NCBI GenBank assembly: GCA_030686995.1
Contig: CM060697.1
Location: forward strand, 101,402,772 to 101,466,771
Direction of reading: 5' to 3'
DNA: 64,000 nt
Origin: Artemisia argyi
Taxonomy: Eukaryota; Streptophyta; Magnoliopsida; Asterales; Asteraceae
Positions 11,107 to 22,518 of the stretch are shown here, in pieces; the first letter of the stretch is position 1; every line of letters starts with the position of its first letter. The translations under genes were made by a program, and so were the position numbers. Below the pieces are notes generated by a model that was not told the DNA's origin, did not search any database, and was given only the letters and a program-made list of their open reading frames with translations.

Positions 11107-12558
11107 CCTACGGTTGTCCAAGAATCTAAGCTCACAATTGATCCTAACCTTTCACAATTTACGGTTAAAAGTTTGTCAAGCAAACGTACAGAGCTTAGAG
11201 CAGTTACTGAAAAGAACGATTTGCCTAATCTTCACATTTATCAAACACAAAAACCCGAGACCATAACGGAAGTGGTGGAAATTCCTAGCTCTAAGAGCAC
11301 ACCACTTGTCCCACCTCCAGATTTTGTTCCTTGTGTCGGTTGTGGTGAGCCGCTTTTCGGTTTTCCATGTCATTGGTGTACATGTGAACAATGTGGTAAT
11401 GATATTCAAAACGGGAGTTGTTTGTTTTGTGGATCGAGTAATTCATTTGCTTATAATCCTAATCAAAACTCATTCAACGACTCCTCAAATTTTTCCAACT
11501 ACCCATCACATTCATACGAGCAAGAATCATATTATCTAAATATCAATGATGCTTCGTATCAAAATATACCAAGCCAGACTCAACAATTTAACTGTTGTGA
11601 GTACTGTGGAGGTCCACATTTTAGCTCTGATTGTCAAACAAGGAATCCATTTCCTTGTAACAATTACGACTATTCGTTTCAAGAACCACCTCCACAGTAC
11701 CAAATGAACCAAGCAACTCCTCAAAACCAGCAAGATCCTTGTCTAGAGGTTCTTGAAAAACTTAAAAACATTAGAGAGGAGTTGGCTAATATGTCGTTGC
11801 ACAATGCACCAAGTTCTTCTTGTGTACATTGTGGAGGTCCTCATAATGATGATCAATGTCAACCTTCCGGTTTTGACACATTCACACCCCCACAATATCC
11901 ACTCATTACATATTCTCGTGATAAATCTATCGCGGAATTACTTGCTGAAGGACGTGCAGCTGGTAACGAAAGAAGTATGGAAGAATTACGAGTCTTAGAA
12001 CAAGCAGCTATAACACGTATCAAATTTCAAAATGCTGCTCTTCTCTATGAGGATGATGAAAGTGATGATACCTCATCATGTTCATCAGTTGAGACTCCTT
12101 CCATGGATATACAGGGGGAAAATAATATAATTGAATCACCAGCAGTAGAAATAATGGAACTTGTAGACTCCATTACTGCTAGTCCTTCTCAGCTCCCTTT
12201 GTATGATGTTATCACACCCGAGGTTCCCACTCACTCTCTGAACATGGGGGACGAGCATCTTGACACAATTTCTGCAAAGGAATCGGACGAATTCATAAAG
12301 TCTAGTGTTGAGAACCTTGTCCCAATCCCAAGTGAGTCACAGGGAATTTTTGATCTTATGTGTGATATTCCTACTCACCCTAATAATCCAAATGAACAAA
12401 TTGAGACTGTCTCTGATTCCAGTAATGATTGTTCATCTTACGGAGACATCGAATTTGTTGATGCATCACTTCCCGAGTCTAATGTTGACTATCTTCTTGA
12501 AGAGTTAGCTGATGAACTCTCTCATATGGATCCCATCCCACCAAAGGATGAAAATTAA
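11107..12558 (+). CDS. Gag-like cysteine-rich protein of the LTR element
   Basis: The frame is open from just after the TAA at 11104-11106; no ATG occurs near the start, and the first candidate initiator at 11173 is TTG. It has a Cys cluster CVGCGEPLFGFPCHWC followed by CEQC and CLFC, and two zinc-knuckle-like units, CCEYCGGPHFSSDC and CVHCGGPHNDDQC. The middle is Gln/Asn/Pro/Tyr-rich. An alpha-helical stretch (IAELLAEGRAAGNERSMEEL) comes next, and a long acidic Ser-rich tail closes it. I recall similar cysteine clusters from Asteraceae proteins labelled as reverse-transcriptase-domain proteins. The likely role is nucleic-acid binding in the retroelement particle. There are no catalytic motifs. 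The frame ends at TAA 12556-12558, again in phase with an ORF beyond. Confidence 0.7.
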   Translation, partial: PTVVQESKLTIDPNLSQFTVKSLSSKRTELRAVTEKNDLPNLHIYQTQKPETITEVVEIPSSKSTPLVPPPDFVPCVGCGEPLFGFPCHWCTCEQCGNDIQNGSCLFCGSSNSFAYNPNQNSFNDSSNFSNYPSHSYEQESYYLNINDASYQNIPSQTQQFNCCEYCGGPHFSSDCQTRNPFPCNNYDYSFQEPPPQYQMNQATPQNQQDPCLEVLEKLKNIREELANMSLHNAPSSSCVHCGGPHNDDQCQPSGFDTFTPPQYPLITYSRDKSIAELLAEGRAAGNERSMEELRVLEQAAITRIKFQNAALLYEDDESDDTSSCSSVETPSMDIQGENNIIESPAVEIMELVDSITASPSQLPLYDVITPEVPTHSLNMGDEHLDTISAKESDEFIKSSVENLVPIPSESQGIFDLMCDIPTHPNNPNEQIETVSDSSNDCSSYGDIEFVDASLPESNVDYLLEELADELSHMDPIPPKDEN

Positions 12559-12939
12559 GTCTTTGACTTTGAAATGGATTGTAGAGAGTTAGAATTCTTA
12601 CCTACTCATGATCCTACATTTGAACTCATTCAGATCAATCCACTTCCTCCGGAAAGTGAAAATGATTTGGACGAATTCGAGGCTTTTATGACTGAAGATA
12701 GTTCAATTTCATACGAAGTTGATGATAATTATCTTGATCCCGAGGGGGACATTCTTTTTCTAGAAAGTTTGTTAAACGAAGATACATTTCCCCCTCTTCC
12801 AACCAAACAACTTCATAATGAGGAAATCAAATCAGTTGAGGAAACTGATAAATTTCCTGAGATCAAGCTTAAGGACTTGCCTCCTCCACTTGAATATACA
12901 TTTCTTGAGGAGGAAGTTCTTATCTTAATTGCTATTTAG
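12559..12939 (+). pseudogene. C-terminal acidic segment ending at a pol deletion scar
   Basis: Same reading frame as the preceding ORF and open immediately after its TAA; the first ATG is at 12574. The product is very acidic and includes DPEGDILFLESLLNED and the terminal phrase DLPPPLEYTFLEE. The latter resembles the conserved stretch just upstream of the reverse transcriptase in Athila/Tat polyproteins. After about eight more residues the frame stops at 12939, where the polymerase would be expected. I infer an internal deletion. Confidence 0.55.
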
Positions 12940-14134
12940 ATCTCCCTACTTTCCTTCACCTACCAGGTGATTTCTCCTGTTCTTCACTCCTTCGGGAATG
13001 AAGACACTATCTTTGACCCCGGCATTCTCATTTATAAATTTTGAGCCAGGTGTCATTATGTTTCATCGGAGTGGAACTTTCACGTACTTCAATGTGTATA
13101 CAAACATTCTCTGTGAAAGTCCGATGGAGATGGTTTCTTCCACTTACTTCCCCATAGATTTTTAAATTGCTTTTTCTCCCGGTCTGTTCAGGACCTCTTT
13201 ATTACAGTTAACCGTTCACAAGCGGTTAGCTTGCGTGATAAACCTGACAGTTTGGGAGACAAGAAATCAAATACGGGGTCGAGTCAAGCTAGTGACTCGG
13301 TAATCAAAAACAGTAGCATATACATAGGTTTTCACCCGTGTGTAACACCCAAGTGTGGGGGAGATACCCCACATGTTGTATATATCTCAAAAAAAAAAAA
13401 AAAAAAAATGTAAATATAGTGATAGCTTCTATTTAAGAAGTTTTATCTAAAAAAATAATTGTATGTATATACATCTTAAAAAAAGGCTATGGAATATTTT
13501 CTTCTTATGTTCTAAGTGTTGGTTTAACACCCGGTACTTTGAATATTGAGGACAATATTCAGTTCTAAGTGTGGGGGGAGATTCGTTATTCTAACGAATT
13601 TAAACACATGTTCCATCAAGAACCCCCATTTTAGCCAAAATTTTAAAATTTTTTCTCACTTAGAACGCAATAAATGGTTATCAGTCCGCCATGTCTAACC
13701 CACATAAGGATTGGCTAATCCAGGAGCAAACGGTTCTTGGTAAAGATATCTCAAACCCGTTTATGGCTTGCAATTTGCCCAAAATTGTATGGTTCCTCAA
13801 CTCGCCATATCCTAAAAAGCGAATGAGTTGGCTAGCCCGCAAGATTATGGCTTGTGGTAAAGGCCGTGGAAAATCCATAATTGGTAATCAGCTCACCAAG
13901 ATGTTGACTATTCCATCAAGAGTTGGCTAGTCCAGAAGCAAACGACTTTTGGTAAAGACTAATCAAATCCGTTGACAGCTGGTGGTTTGCTCAAAATCAC
14001 ACGGTTATCAGGTGTGCCACAGTTCTTACACCTGGCTACTCCAGAAGTGATGGCTTTTGGTAAAGAGTTTTTCAAATCCATTAAGTTTTTCTCAAAAGAT
14101 TGCTAGGGACTAGCAATAGTTTAGTGTGGGGGAT
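12940..14134 (+). other. Non-coding 3' internal region with polypurine-tract-like motifs
   Basis: No intact coding. AAGTGTGGGGGA-type motifs occur three times (about 13352, 13568 and 14122), the last directly before the 3' LTR, where it should act as the polypurine tract. Between about 13712 and 14090 there are four degenerate units beginning GGCTA(A/G/C)(T/C)CC and containing GGTAAAG (starts near 13712, 13832, 13924 and 14034). An A-run lies at 13390-13408. Confidence 0.6.
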
Positions 14135-17100
14135 TGATGAGTGTCTAAATACTCATCATTTTATACCAATCTGAACTGCCAAAACATCCAAAAACACTCA
14201 AATATGCATCAAAATACTGAGATTATTCCAAAAGTGTGTTTTATATGTTTCAGATGCAAAATATGCAAAAACAGATGAAAAACGTACAAAGTTTGCATAA
14301 TTGGCAGTTTCAGTCCCTCAAGTTTCATAAATTGGCAAAACTAGTCCCTGGTTATTCTAAAAACATGAAAAAGTCACCAAAGGTCCTTTTTAATCATAAA
14401 GTTACATATTTAGTCCTTTGGTGCAAAGTTTTATAAAATTACAAGTTTAGTCCCTATACTTTGGAAATTGACATAAATGGTCCCTGGGATGTAAAAACTT
14501 TGAGAAAAGCAATTTTGGTCCTTGTGCTATTAATCTTTTGTAGGAATGGTCCTTGGTTTGAAGTTTGGTGAAATTACATTATTAGTCCCTCAAGTTTGGC
14601 AGTTTGTCAGTTTTAGTCCCTGGGCATAAAAAAATGAAAATTATCAAAAATACCCTTGTACTATTCAATCATGACAAATATGGTCCTTATGATAACCTTT
14701 GGAAAAATACCACAACAAGCCCTCAACTTTCAACTAATTATAACTTTGGTCCTTGTGGTGTTTTAATTAAAAACCAAACGGACTCTTTATATTATTAAAC
14801 CCAAAAAACTAAATCCAAAACACAAACAGCCACCAGCCCATTCCCTTTAAACCCTTTTTACCCAAGCCCATGTGACTCCCAGCCCAAATCCACCCCTGAT
14901 AATAGCAGGGTCAACGCTGCGGTCAAACAAACAACCAACCGCCCTACTATTCATCTTCTTCCACCTCACCCCCCCCCACATGGCCTCTGCAACCTTTCCA
15001 CCTACACCCCAGCTCATTACCCACTCCCCACCACCTCACACAACTTCCAAGGCGCATTTAATGCCCTAGAACCCTCACACGCAATCCCCAACTGCCAAAA
15101 CCCCTTTTTCCCGCCAAAAAGTAATTTGAAGGGTAGTGATTCATTTGACAAAACCAACGGACCAGATGTGATGGGAAACACTCAGAAACTCAAGTGGATG
15201 CCTAAAAGTCCCTATAAAGAAGCAAAGGAAGCAGAGGAGAAAAGTATTAGGGTAGCCTCAGCTTAGTTTAGTTGTTGTAGTATAATTTACTTTTCTAATT
15301 GTAATTTCTAGTAAAAAACAGTTGTAATCTTCATTATCAGTGCAATTTCATTTTAATTAAATCTTAATTGCAAGTTTCTTATTCTAAATCCATATTTGAC
15401 AATTTTGAGTGAATTTGACAATCTCACTTAATATTGTTATAAGGTGTGATCAGTGTTTCTATAAGCTCATTTAGGCTAATTTATAAAATTTCTTAAGTTT
15501 CTAAAGTGTTCAAGTCAGTTTATCTTACAATAATAAAATCAAAATAAAAAATACTCAAAAATATAAAATAAATAGTCATAAATAATAAATCAGTGTATAT
15601 GGAAGTTAAAGCTTGGACAAGGACAAATTATGGATGGATCAGTGTATTAGTTACCTCATGGGAGGCAGTAGGATTCATATGAGTACCATGTTCTTGGTTT
15701 TGGATACACACAGGATCTTTATTTTTCTTGAGGAGTATGCAAGAGCTTATTTAAGGGTGCAGGGCATACAACCTCCCCTGTGCACAGGATTGTAAGTTTT
15801 TTCATAAGCTTATATATTGTTCATTAGTGGATTTTAGCTTGTGTAATTAGTTGATCTTAGAAGCCCTTCTGGCTAGTTATCTTTGTATGAGCTTATTGTT
15901 CCATTATCTGCTTATTATACTGCTTATATATGCTTATCATGTTTAACAAAACCACTACTTACACTGAGCAATCAGTATAAGTGAGTGAATTTCATAAGCA
16001 ATCAAAAGCTCATAACTGAGCTTAAGCTTGTGATCTTTAGGTTTTTATAAAGCTAAGCAACCAAACTCTAGGTTTTAAGTCTCATTTTCTATTTTCAAGC
16101 TTATTTATTAGGCCTGCTCACAGCTTAAACCTTGACCCACCTTGCTGAGTACACTGATCACTCAGTGTATCCAGTCTTTTTCATAAGCTCCTAACAAGCT
16201 CCCCAGTGGACCCCACACCTTATCCTTTGGCTTTTTGATAAGCCAAGCAGTCCTATTTCAAAAACCTATGCTTATCTTGGGTTCTAGCTTATTAGTGCAT
16301 AGCTTAGTGAGACCTTGTTTGTGACCTGTCAGCATAACCACACTGACCACTCAGAATTGAACCAAAGTTCATGGGTCCACCAATTGCTTCAGAATAAGCC
16401 ATAAGCTCAGCTTATTGGCTTATTCTAGAGTTTACCAGGTCAGCTTTGAGGGTCAAGCTTCAAATTGGACTTCCTTTCACCTCTGTGGACCCCACAGAGG
16501 TCAAAAGGTGCTTGATTTGGCCTGTGTTTGGACTGTGGTTACTTGGATTTGCTTATTGTAGCTTATCAGCTTATTTAGTGTACCTCCATGTGTAATTCTA
16601 CTTAGTTATAGTTTATTTAACTTATTATAATCTTAATTATATATTAGCTTTTAGTTTGTAGCTTATTTGAAGCTTATTATAACTAAAAATTACAAATTGA
16701 GCTTTTTATTCAACTGTTGATCAAATAAGCTCATTCTGAGCTTATTTGGCTTCTATAAAAAAGTTCCATTTGTAAAAGTTAGTTGTTTTTATATATAATA
16801 TAGTTTTGTAAAATAAAAATCAAGAAAAAACAATATAAAAATAAGTGATAGTTTCTATTTAATATAATTTAATTTTAATTTTCATTTTTACATTTTTATT
16901 AAGTAAGTTGTGTTTTTATATTTTTATTAATTTCATTTTAGGTTAAAGTAATTATAATAATTTTCTCAGATTTTAATTTTGTCTTTTAGTATTAATTAGA
17001 ATTAAAAATAGTTTTATTAATAATTAATCAATAAATAAGTTTTAAATAGCATAATTAGTTTTTATATAGTAACACCTATATTTTATATTTTTCCTAGCTT

Positions 17101-17981
17101 CTATAAGTCATAAAATAATTTTAGAAATTTTCTTGTGATTTATACTGTTCATTTACTAGTTTTCATAATTTAATTAGTTTAATTGGTAATTGTTTAATAA
17201 TTAGAATAATAATTAGTAAACTAGTTTAAAAATACATAAAATAAAGTTTTTATAATTTTTTAGGATTCCTGTGATGGTTAATTAGATTTATAAAAATCTT
17301 CTTAATTATCTAAGTCTTTTTAGTATTTATAATAATTTAAATCATATAAATAGTTAAATAATAAATAAATAGTTATTAATTAATAATAATTAGAATAATA
17401 GTGTAAAAAATATAATTTTATTTTTAAAATAAGTTTTATAATATTTTAGACTTTTACAAAGTTTAATTTTATTTTTCTAAGACTTATTTTACATTTTTAT
17501 TATTTATTAGTGAATTATTAGATAATTAATAATAGTTATTAAATAATAATAATTAATTAAATAATTAGTAATTATAAAATAAATATTTTAAGTTTATTTA
17601 ATTTGCATTTAAGCCCCTAAGGTTTGCAAATTAATACTTTAGTTAAATTTGTTTTTGTTTCGTACGTTTACGTAGAATTAAATTAAACGTACGCGTTTTT
17701 TTATTATTTAACGTTTTTAAATACCTAGATTTCACGTAATCGTTAATATAGTTTACCTAAGTTATTTTTAGTTATAAAACCTTAGTTTAATCACACACTC
17801 ACAATTATACCCTTTCCTGTTCACATTCACTCGATCACAGATTCGTTTTTAATACCATCACAACCTCGTTGGGACATTACGACCCGGGGAAACACTGTAT
17901 TCCACGGAAGCATTTGCCTCAGCTGTTTGACTTGTTGACCATTACTTGGTTAATAATTATCTGACTGTTTGAGGCGAATCA
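14135..17981 (+). repeat. 3' LTR of the Athila/Tat-type derivative
   Basis: 3847 bp, starting TGATGAGTG and ending GGCGAATCA, followed by the duplication CTAAC and then Helitron sequence. It is a near-identical partner of 6746-10596, with shared internal words throughout and a shorter C-run near 14969. High LTR identity points to a recent insertion. Confidence 0.92.
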
Positions 17982-18030
17982 CTAACGACAACAAAAGAAT
18001 TTCGCAGCAACGCGCGGGTTGCAAAACTAG

Positions 18031-20282
18031 TTTAATAGAAAATTCAGTGGGAAGAGAAGATAATGAATAATGTTTTAGGAATTTAAGTTTTCATTTGCAA
18101 TGGAAAAGATGATGAATAATGTTTAGGGATGGCAAGGGTGGTGGTGGTGGCGGTAGAAGGTGGCGGTGTTGGTTATGTGGTGGTAGAGGGTGGCGGTGGT
18201 GGTGGTGGCGGTAGAGGGTGGTGATGTTTGTTGCGTGGTGTAGAGGGTGGTGGTGGCGGCGGCGGTAGATGTATGAATTTGATATTAGAAAATTAAATGG
18301 GAAGATGATGAATAGTGTTTCGAAAGTTAAGGCATCATTTGTAAATTTAGCCACTGAAACGAGTAAAAAGACGAAACTACCCTCGATGACGTGGAACTTA
18401 ATGAGCAAACTAACGGAAAATGGCTCTCGGTGGTTTTTTTTGCAAATTTGCATAACGTTAGTGGCTTTTTTGCGTGACTTTTTGTCTCGATCCCATTTTT
18501 GCGATTTTGTGATAATTTAGGGACCATTTTTGCATTTTAAAACATTTTATATATGGTTCATCAATTACTGAGGAGTAGTACTCCGTACTAACTAGCATTT
18601 TCAATTTACCGGGTAGTAATGTACAAATTTCCTTAGTTTTGACTAAGATATACATAAGTGCACCAGTAACTTGTACTCGACACCGGTTTCTTATTTGAGC
18701 TAATTCCATAAACACCCCACAAATACAAGTCCACTCACCCTATATACCCCAAAAATTATAGTTTTCTTCAAATACTCCAGGGACGACTTTCTCTCAAAAA
18801 ATCTTGGGAAACTCCCACCATTGTTGGACAAGTGTCCCTATAATTAGGCCCACATTGCACTTACATAGTACTAGTTAACCAGACCATTTATGGGGCGACT
18901 GGGCTCACATTTTTTGGGCGATTTCGCTTTTTTTTACTTTTAGTTAACTTACATTTTTGATCTTTGTGGTTTGCTTGTTATTTCAATTTTGATCCTTGTG
19001 GTTATTATTATTACTATTAATACACATAAACACAAGCATATACTCACACTCACAATCATCCTATATCACCAAACTCAACCAAAATGTCTATTTAAACTAA
19101 AATCCATCACAGATCCAGATATAAAATTACTCAAGAAAACCAAACACACAAACCGCCACTACCAAAACTTCATCGCCACCACCACCAAACCCTCATCACA
19201 ACCACCACGAAAACGCCATCAGTATAACCATTAGGTCCCACCACCAAACCCTCGTCACACCGGTAAAGCTCTCAGATCTGGATTTAGAAAGTGGTTTTAA
19301 TTGTGGATATGTTTACAACGGCACCATGCACCACCACCACCACTGTTACAACGCCGCCATCACCGTGTGTAGTCCATAAAACAATTCGTACTTTTTTTTG
19401 TAGATCTAAAATTGTGTTGTGTTTGGTGGTTGTTGTGGTGGTGCGCGCCGGGTGGTTGGCCGGAGGCGTGACAACCAGTTAGGGGTGGTGGTAGTGGCTA
19501 GAATTATTGGATGTATTTCCATCCAATCGACACCAAAGTATGCTACTGGAAGTCATATTCAGCTTTTGGTAAAACCATTGTGTGGTTTATGGTATTAAAT
19601 GTATATAGACGAGTACCCGTGCATAGCAACGGTTCCTAGCGGCACATTAAGTTTCGGTTGTCATTAATTCCGCCCCATTTATTGACATGAAAGAGACATT
19701 GAATTCCATTATTACTTTCCATCTTTCGGTTGTCATTAATTCACCAAGCAATTAATTTTCGTTTCACATGTGTAGGGGTAAAATCAGGATTGACCAAAAG
19801 TTAAGTTTTTCACAATTTCACTTTGACCATTTATCCATTATATGTAGTAAAGATTAAGTTTGACTAAGATAGAAAGCTCGTATCATTCTAATAGTAAATT
19901 AGCAAAGTAAAACTCATGTGAAAAAGGAAGAAAAAAGTGACAGGCAATATAATTATTAGGAGACAGAACATTCTCACCTATTTTATATGCGGTGGAGATA
20001 TACTAACCCTTTCTATTTACACTATACTAACTCCCTACTAAGGGAGGGGTACTTTATTATTATTATGAAAAATGATTTGTAGGCCTAAAACAAGAACCTA
20101 AATTTAGACCTAAGAATTTGATTTGTGTATTTGAAAAAATGGTTGGTGTAAAAGTATGAGAGAGAAGAAATATATTACACTTGTCATTAGATGAATGCAT
20201 TAAGTCTAACTTTAGGTCTACTTGTTAGGCTTAGATATCAAAACTCTGTAATTATTTCCCTTTTGTCTTTTTATGTTTTGTA

Positions 20283-20335
<53 letters not shown>

Positions 20336-20557
20336 TTTGTATAATTGATTTTATTGTGTATAATATTTTTTGTGTAATGTTTTTTTTTCGTGTAATGTAT
20401 TTTGCTTAATGTTTTTTGTCGTCTACGTTTATATAATTAATGTCGAATGTGTTTTTATTTAATTAACAACAACAATAGCACGTTAAACATTACCACATTA
20501 AATTGTTATTATTCAATTAAATAACAATATTAACATATTATTTAAAAACAACAACAT
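18031..20557. other. Intergenic, low-complexity and repeat remnants
   Basis: No gene supported. About 18120-18270 is a GGTGGTGGCGG-type tract whose ORFs translate to His/Pro-rich low complexity. About 18409-18540 is a dispersed repeat shared with about 39949-40070. About 18971-19350 has CA- and CCACCA-rich stretches. A 40-odd T-run lies at about 20287-20328. About 20073-20235 has weak inverted similarity (TAGGCCTAAAACAAGAACCTA against TTAGGTCTACTTGTTAGGCT) and may be a decayed MITE. Confidence 0.5.
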
Positions 20558-21042
20558 CTACGACATATTAAGATTATTCATTTTATTTAAAAGATCATGG
20601 AGCTTTGCACCCAACGGACAAGCGTGATCCTCAGGATTCCTTGTCAATTCTAACTCCATCTCCAGCGTCTTTATTCTTGTTATCAACAGCTTGTTTCTTG
20701 CTTCAAGCTAGTCAATCTTATTAGCTTTAGCAACGCAGTTTGAGCACTGCGTTGAAGAAGAGGCTTGATTAAAGTACCTCCTTTGAAATTCATCTTTCTA
20801 CATGAAGTATCGACACCCATAGTCCTTTGTGCATGGCTGTTACATGTTAAAAAAATTATAAGAAATGTATTGTTAACAAACAAATTATTTACATATTTAC
20901 ATAACTAAGCAAACGTATAATTATTTACCACTGAAAAAGGACATGCATAATACGGTACCCCATAATTATCTTTTGTACGGGATATCCTTTCTATAATTAA
21001 TCCTCTCTCATAGCGACACAAGAAAGGATTTCTTCGTTTCAC
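20558..21042 (-). pseudogene. Broken GRF-type zinc finger gene
   Basis: Two exon-like parts on the minus strand. 21042-20929 gives a segment with ERISRTKDNYGVPYYACP. A phase-0 intron follows (20928-20837, GT..AG, 92 bp). 20836-20558 continues with PCTKDYGCRYFM, a TAG, then KDEF, and later a coiled-coil-like tail. The spacing Cys..Cys-Pro..Cys-x(5)-Cys-x-Tyr-Phe matches a GRF zinc finger (nucleic-acid binding). The TAG stands where the family has Trp, and a second TAG occurs 31 codons later, so the gene is disabled unless these are sequencing errors. A possible first exon coding about 15 residues begins with ATG at 21282. Small GRF proteins with this layout are common in plants, often near transposons. 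Confidence 0.6.
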
Positions 21043-21282
21043 CTGACCAAAGAATTTGCATAATAATTTACAACATCAATCAATAATATTATTACTAATT
21101 TAAACAAAGTAATTTTCTGCAATAAAAAAAAATCATTCGAATTACATAAATAAACATTTGAGTTCAAAGGTTTCTCAAACAACATACACATTGAAAATAA
21201 AGACATACAAAGGTAAACTACTATCAAGGTACTAACTACCATCACTGTCCACCTGCTTCAGCAACTTCTCTACCTCTTTCAT

Positions 21283-21949
21283 CCTCTTCTTGCCTTTTGT
21301 GGTTTGTAGCTGAAATTATGATGCTTGTATACTTGTGTACTTGTGTTTGTGAGAATCTTACTGTTGAGCTTGTGAGCTTGTGAGAATCTTACAGGCTTGT
21401 GATGCTTGTGAGCTTGTGTTTGTGAGAATCTTACAGGCTTTTGAGCTTGTGTACTTGTGTTTGTGAGAATCTTATAGGCTTGTGATGCTTGTGTGATACT
21501 TGTGTAACATGTGTGGAATCTGCACTTGAGAGGGTTTTGTGTGCAATCTGAACTTTGACAAAAAAAATGCTTGTGTGCAACCTGCACTTGGTCAAATGGT
21601 TTTCTAAAAGGCGATGACGAATGATTTTCTAAAAACCGAAATGATGGCAAAGGGATATTTTTATCACTTTGCAACCTTCATATCCGAGCTTAACATATTT
21701 ATGAGTTAATTATTTTGAGATTATAAGGCGATGACGATTACTTGTTAATCTGAGCCTGCTTTGCTTTTGTGTGTAATATGCACTTGGGAGGGTTTTGTGT
21801 GCAATCTGCACTTGGACAAAAAAAATGTTTGTGTTTTGTGTGCAATCTCCACTTAGACAAAAAAATGCTTGTGTGCAATTGGACAAAAACTTGATAAAAA
21901 CAAACAAATAAATAAAATAAGAAAAAAATAAAGACAAAATAAGGGGAAA

Positions 21950-21995
<46 letters not shown>

Positions 21996-22479
21996 GAAAA
22001 AGAAAAAAAAAAGTACGCCCTCCTAGGGATGGTTTGACATAAGCTGACACAAAAAACCCCTAGATCCCGTCCGGTTAAGGGTACCCTTTATATGGTATCG
22101 ATTCTATGGTCTTCCTGACACATTTTTACTATCATTGTCATTACTCATAAGACTACCTTTATCAATAGGATTGCCAACCTATTGGATGAGAAAAAACAAA
22201 AAATTATATATTATATTAGAAGTGAACAAAATATAAAAGATTGGATTGGCGATTTGGGTCGACTTGTGATTTGCAAAGGTGATATCCAACCGTAACACAT
22301 GTCAAATTTTCATTGATAGTTGCAAACCAAACCATGATTCCATCACCAACACTTTTTCTTATATGCTTCTAAATAAATATCTTGAACTAGAAAGAAACTT
22401 CAAGATTTGGGTTTTTCAATTATGCTGCTGTAATGGAACCATCAAGTGGTGTTTTGCTGTATTTATGGCACTTCATTTG

Positions 22480-22518
<39 letters not shown>

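Larger units (their letters stand above)
6746..17981 (+). mobile_element. Athila/Tat-type LTR retrotransposon derivative lacking pol
   Basis: A complete LTR-to-LTR element of 11,236 bp. The 5-bp target duplication CTAAC is exact (6741-6745 and 17982-17986). Both LTRs start TG and end CA. The primer site after the 5' LTR matches plant tRNA-Asp with two mismatches, and a G-rich polypurine tract precedes the 3' LTR. The internal region is only about 3.5 kb, shorter than one LTR, and encodes a gag-like protein with Cys-rich motifs but no protease, reverse transcriptase, RNase H or integrase. The third ORF ends in a phrase (DLPPPLEYTFLEE) that in complete Athila/Tat elements precedes the reverse transcriptase, which suggests that pol was lost by internal deletion. 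It would depend on enzymes supplied by an autonomous relative. The giant LTRs make it LARD-like. It sits inside a Helitron-like element. Confidence 0.9.
6260..18030 (+). mobile_element. Helitron-like element split by an LTR retrotransposon
   Basis: The left end near 6260 reads TCACTATATATACTAAAAGG, resembling plant Helitron 5' ends. The right end carries a hairpin GCAAC/GTTGC (18007-18011 and 18018-18022, loop GCGCGG), then AAAA and the terminal CTAG (18027-18030) before T, the canonical Helitron 3' arrangement. Removing the 11.2 kb LTR element leaves about 535 bp, so it is non-autonomous. Inside is a tandem duplication of about 180 bp (6361-6545 and 6546-6716) containing palindromes such as TTAACGGCTGTTAACTAACG. 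The left terminus is less certain because the base before TC is T rather than A. Confidence 0.55.

Noticed and set aside
18091..18453. His/Pro-rich 120-codon minus-strand ORF
   Set aside because: Translation of a GGTGGTGGCGG tract; low complexity.
21853..22050. Phe-rich ORF
   Set aside because: Translation of an A/T homopolymer tract.
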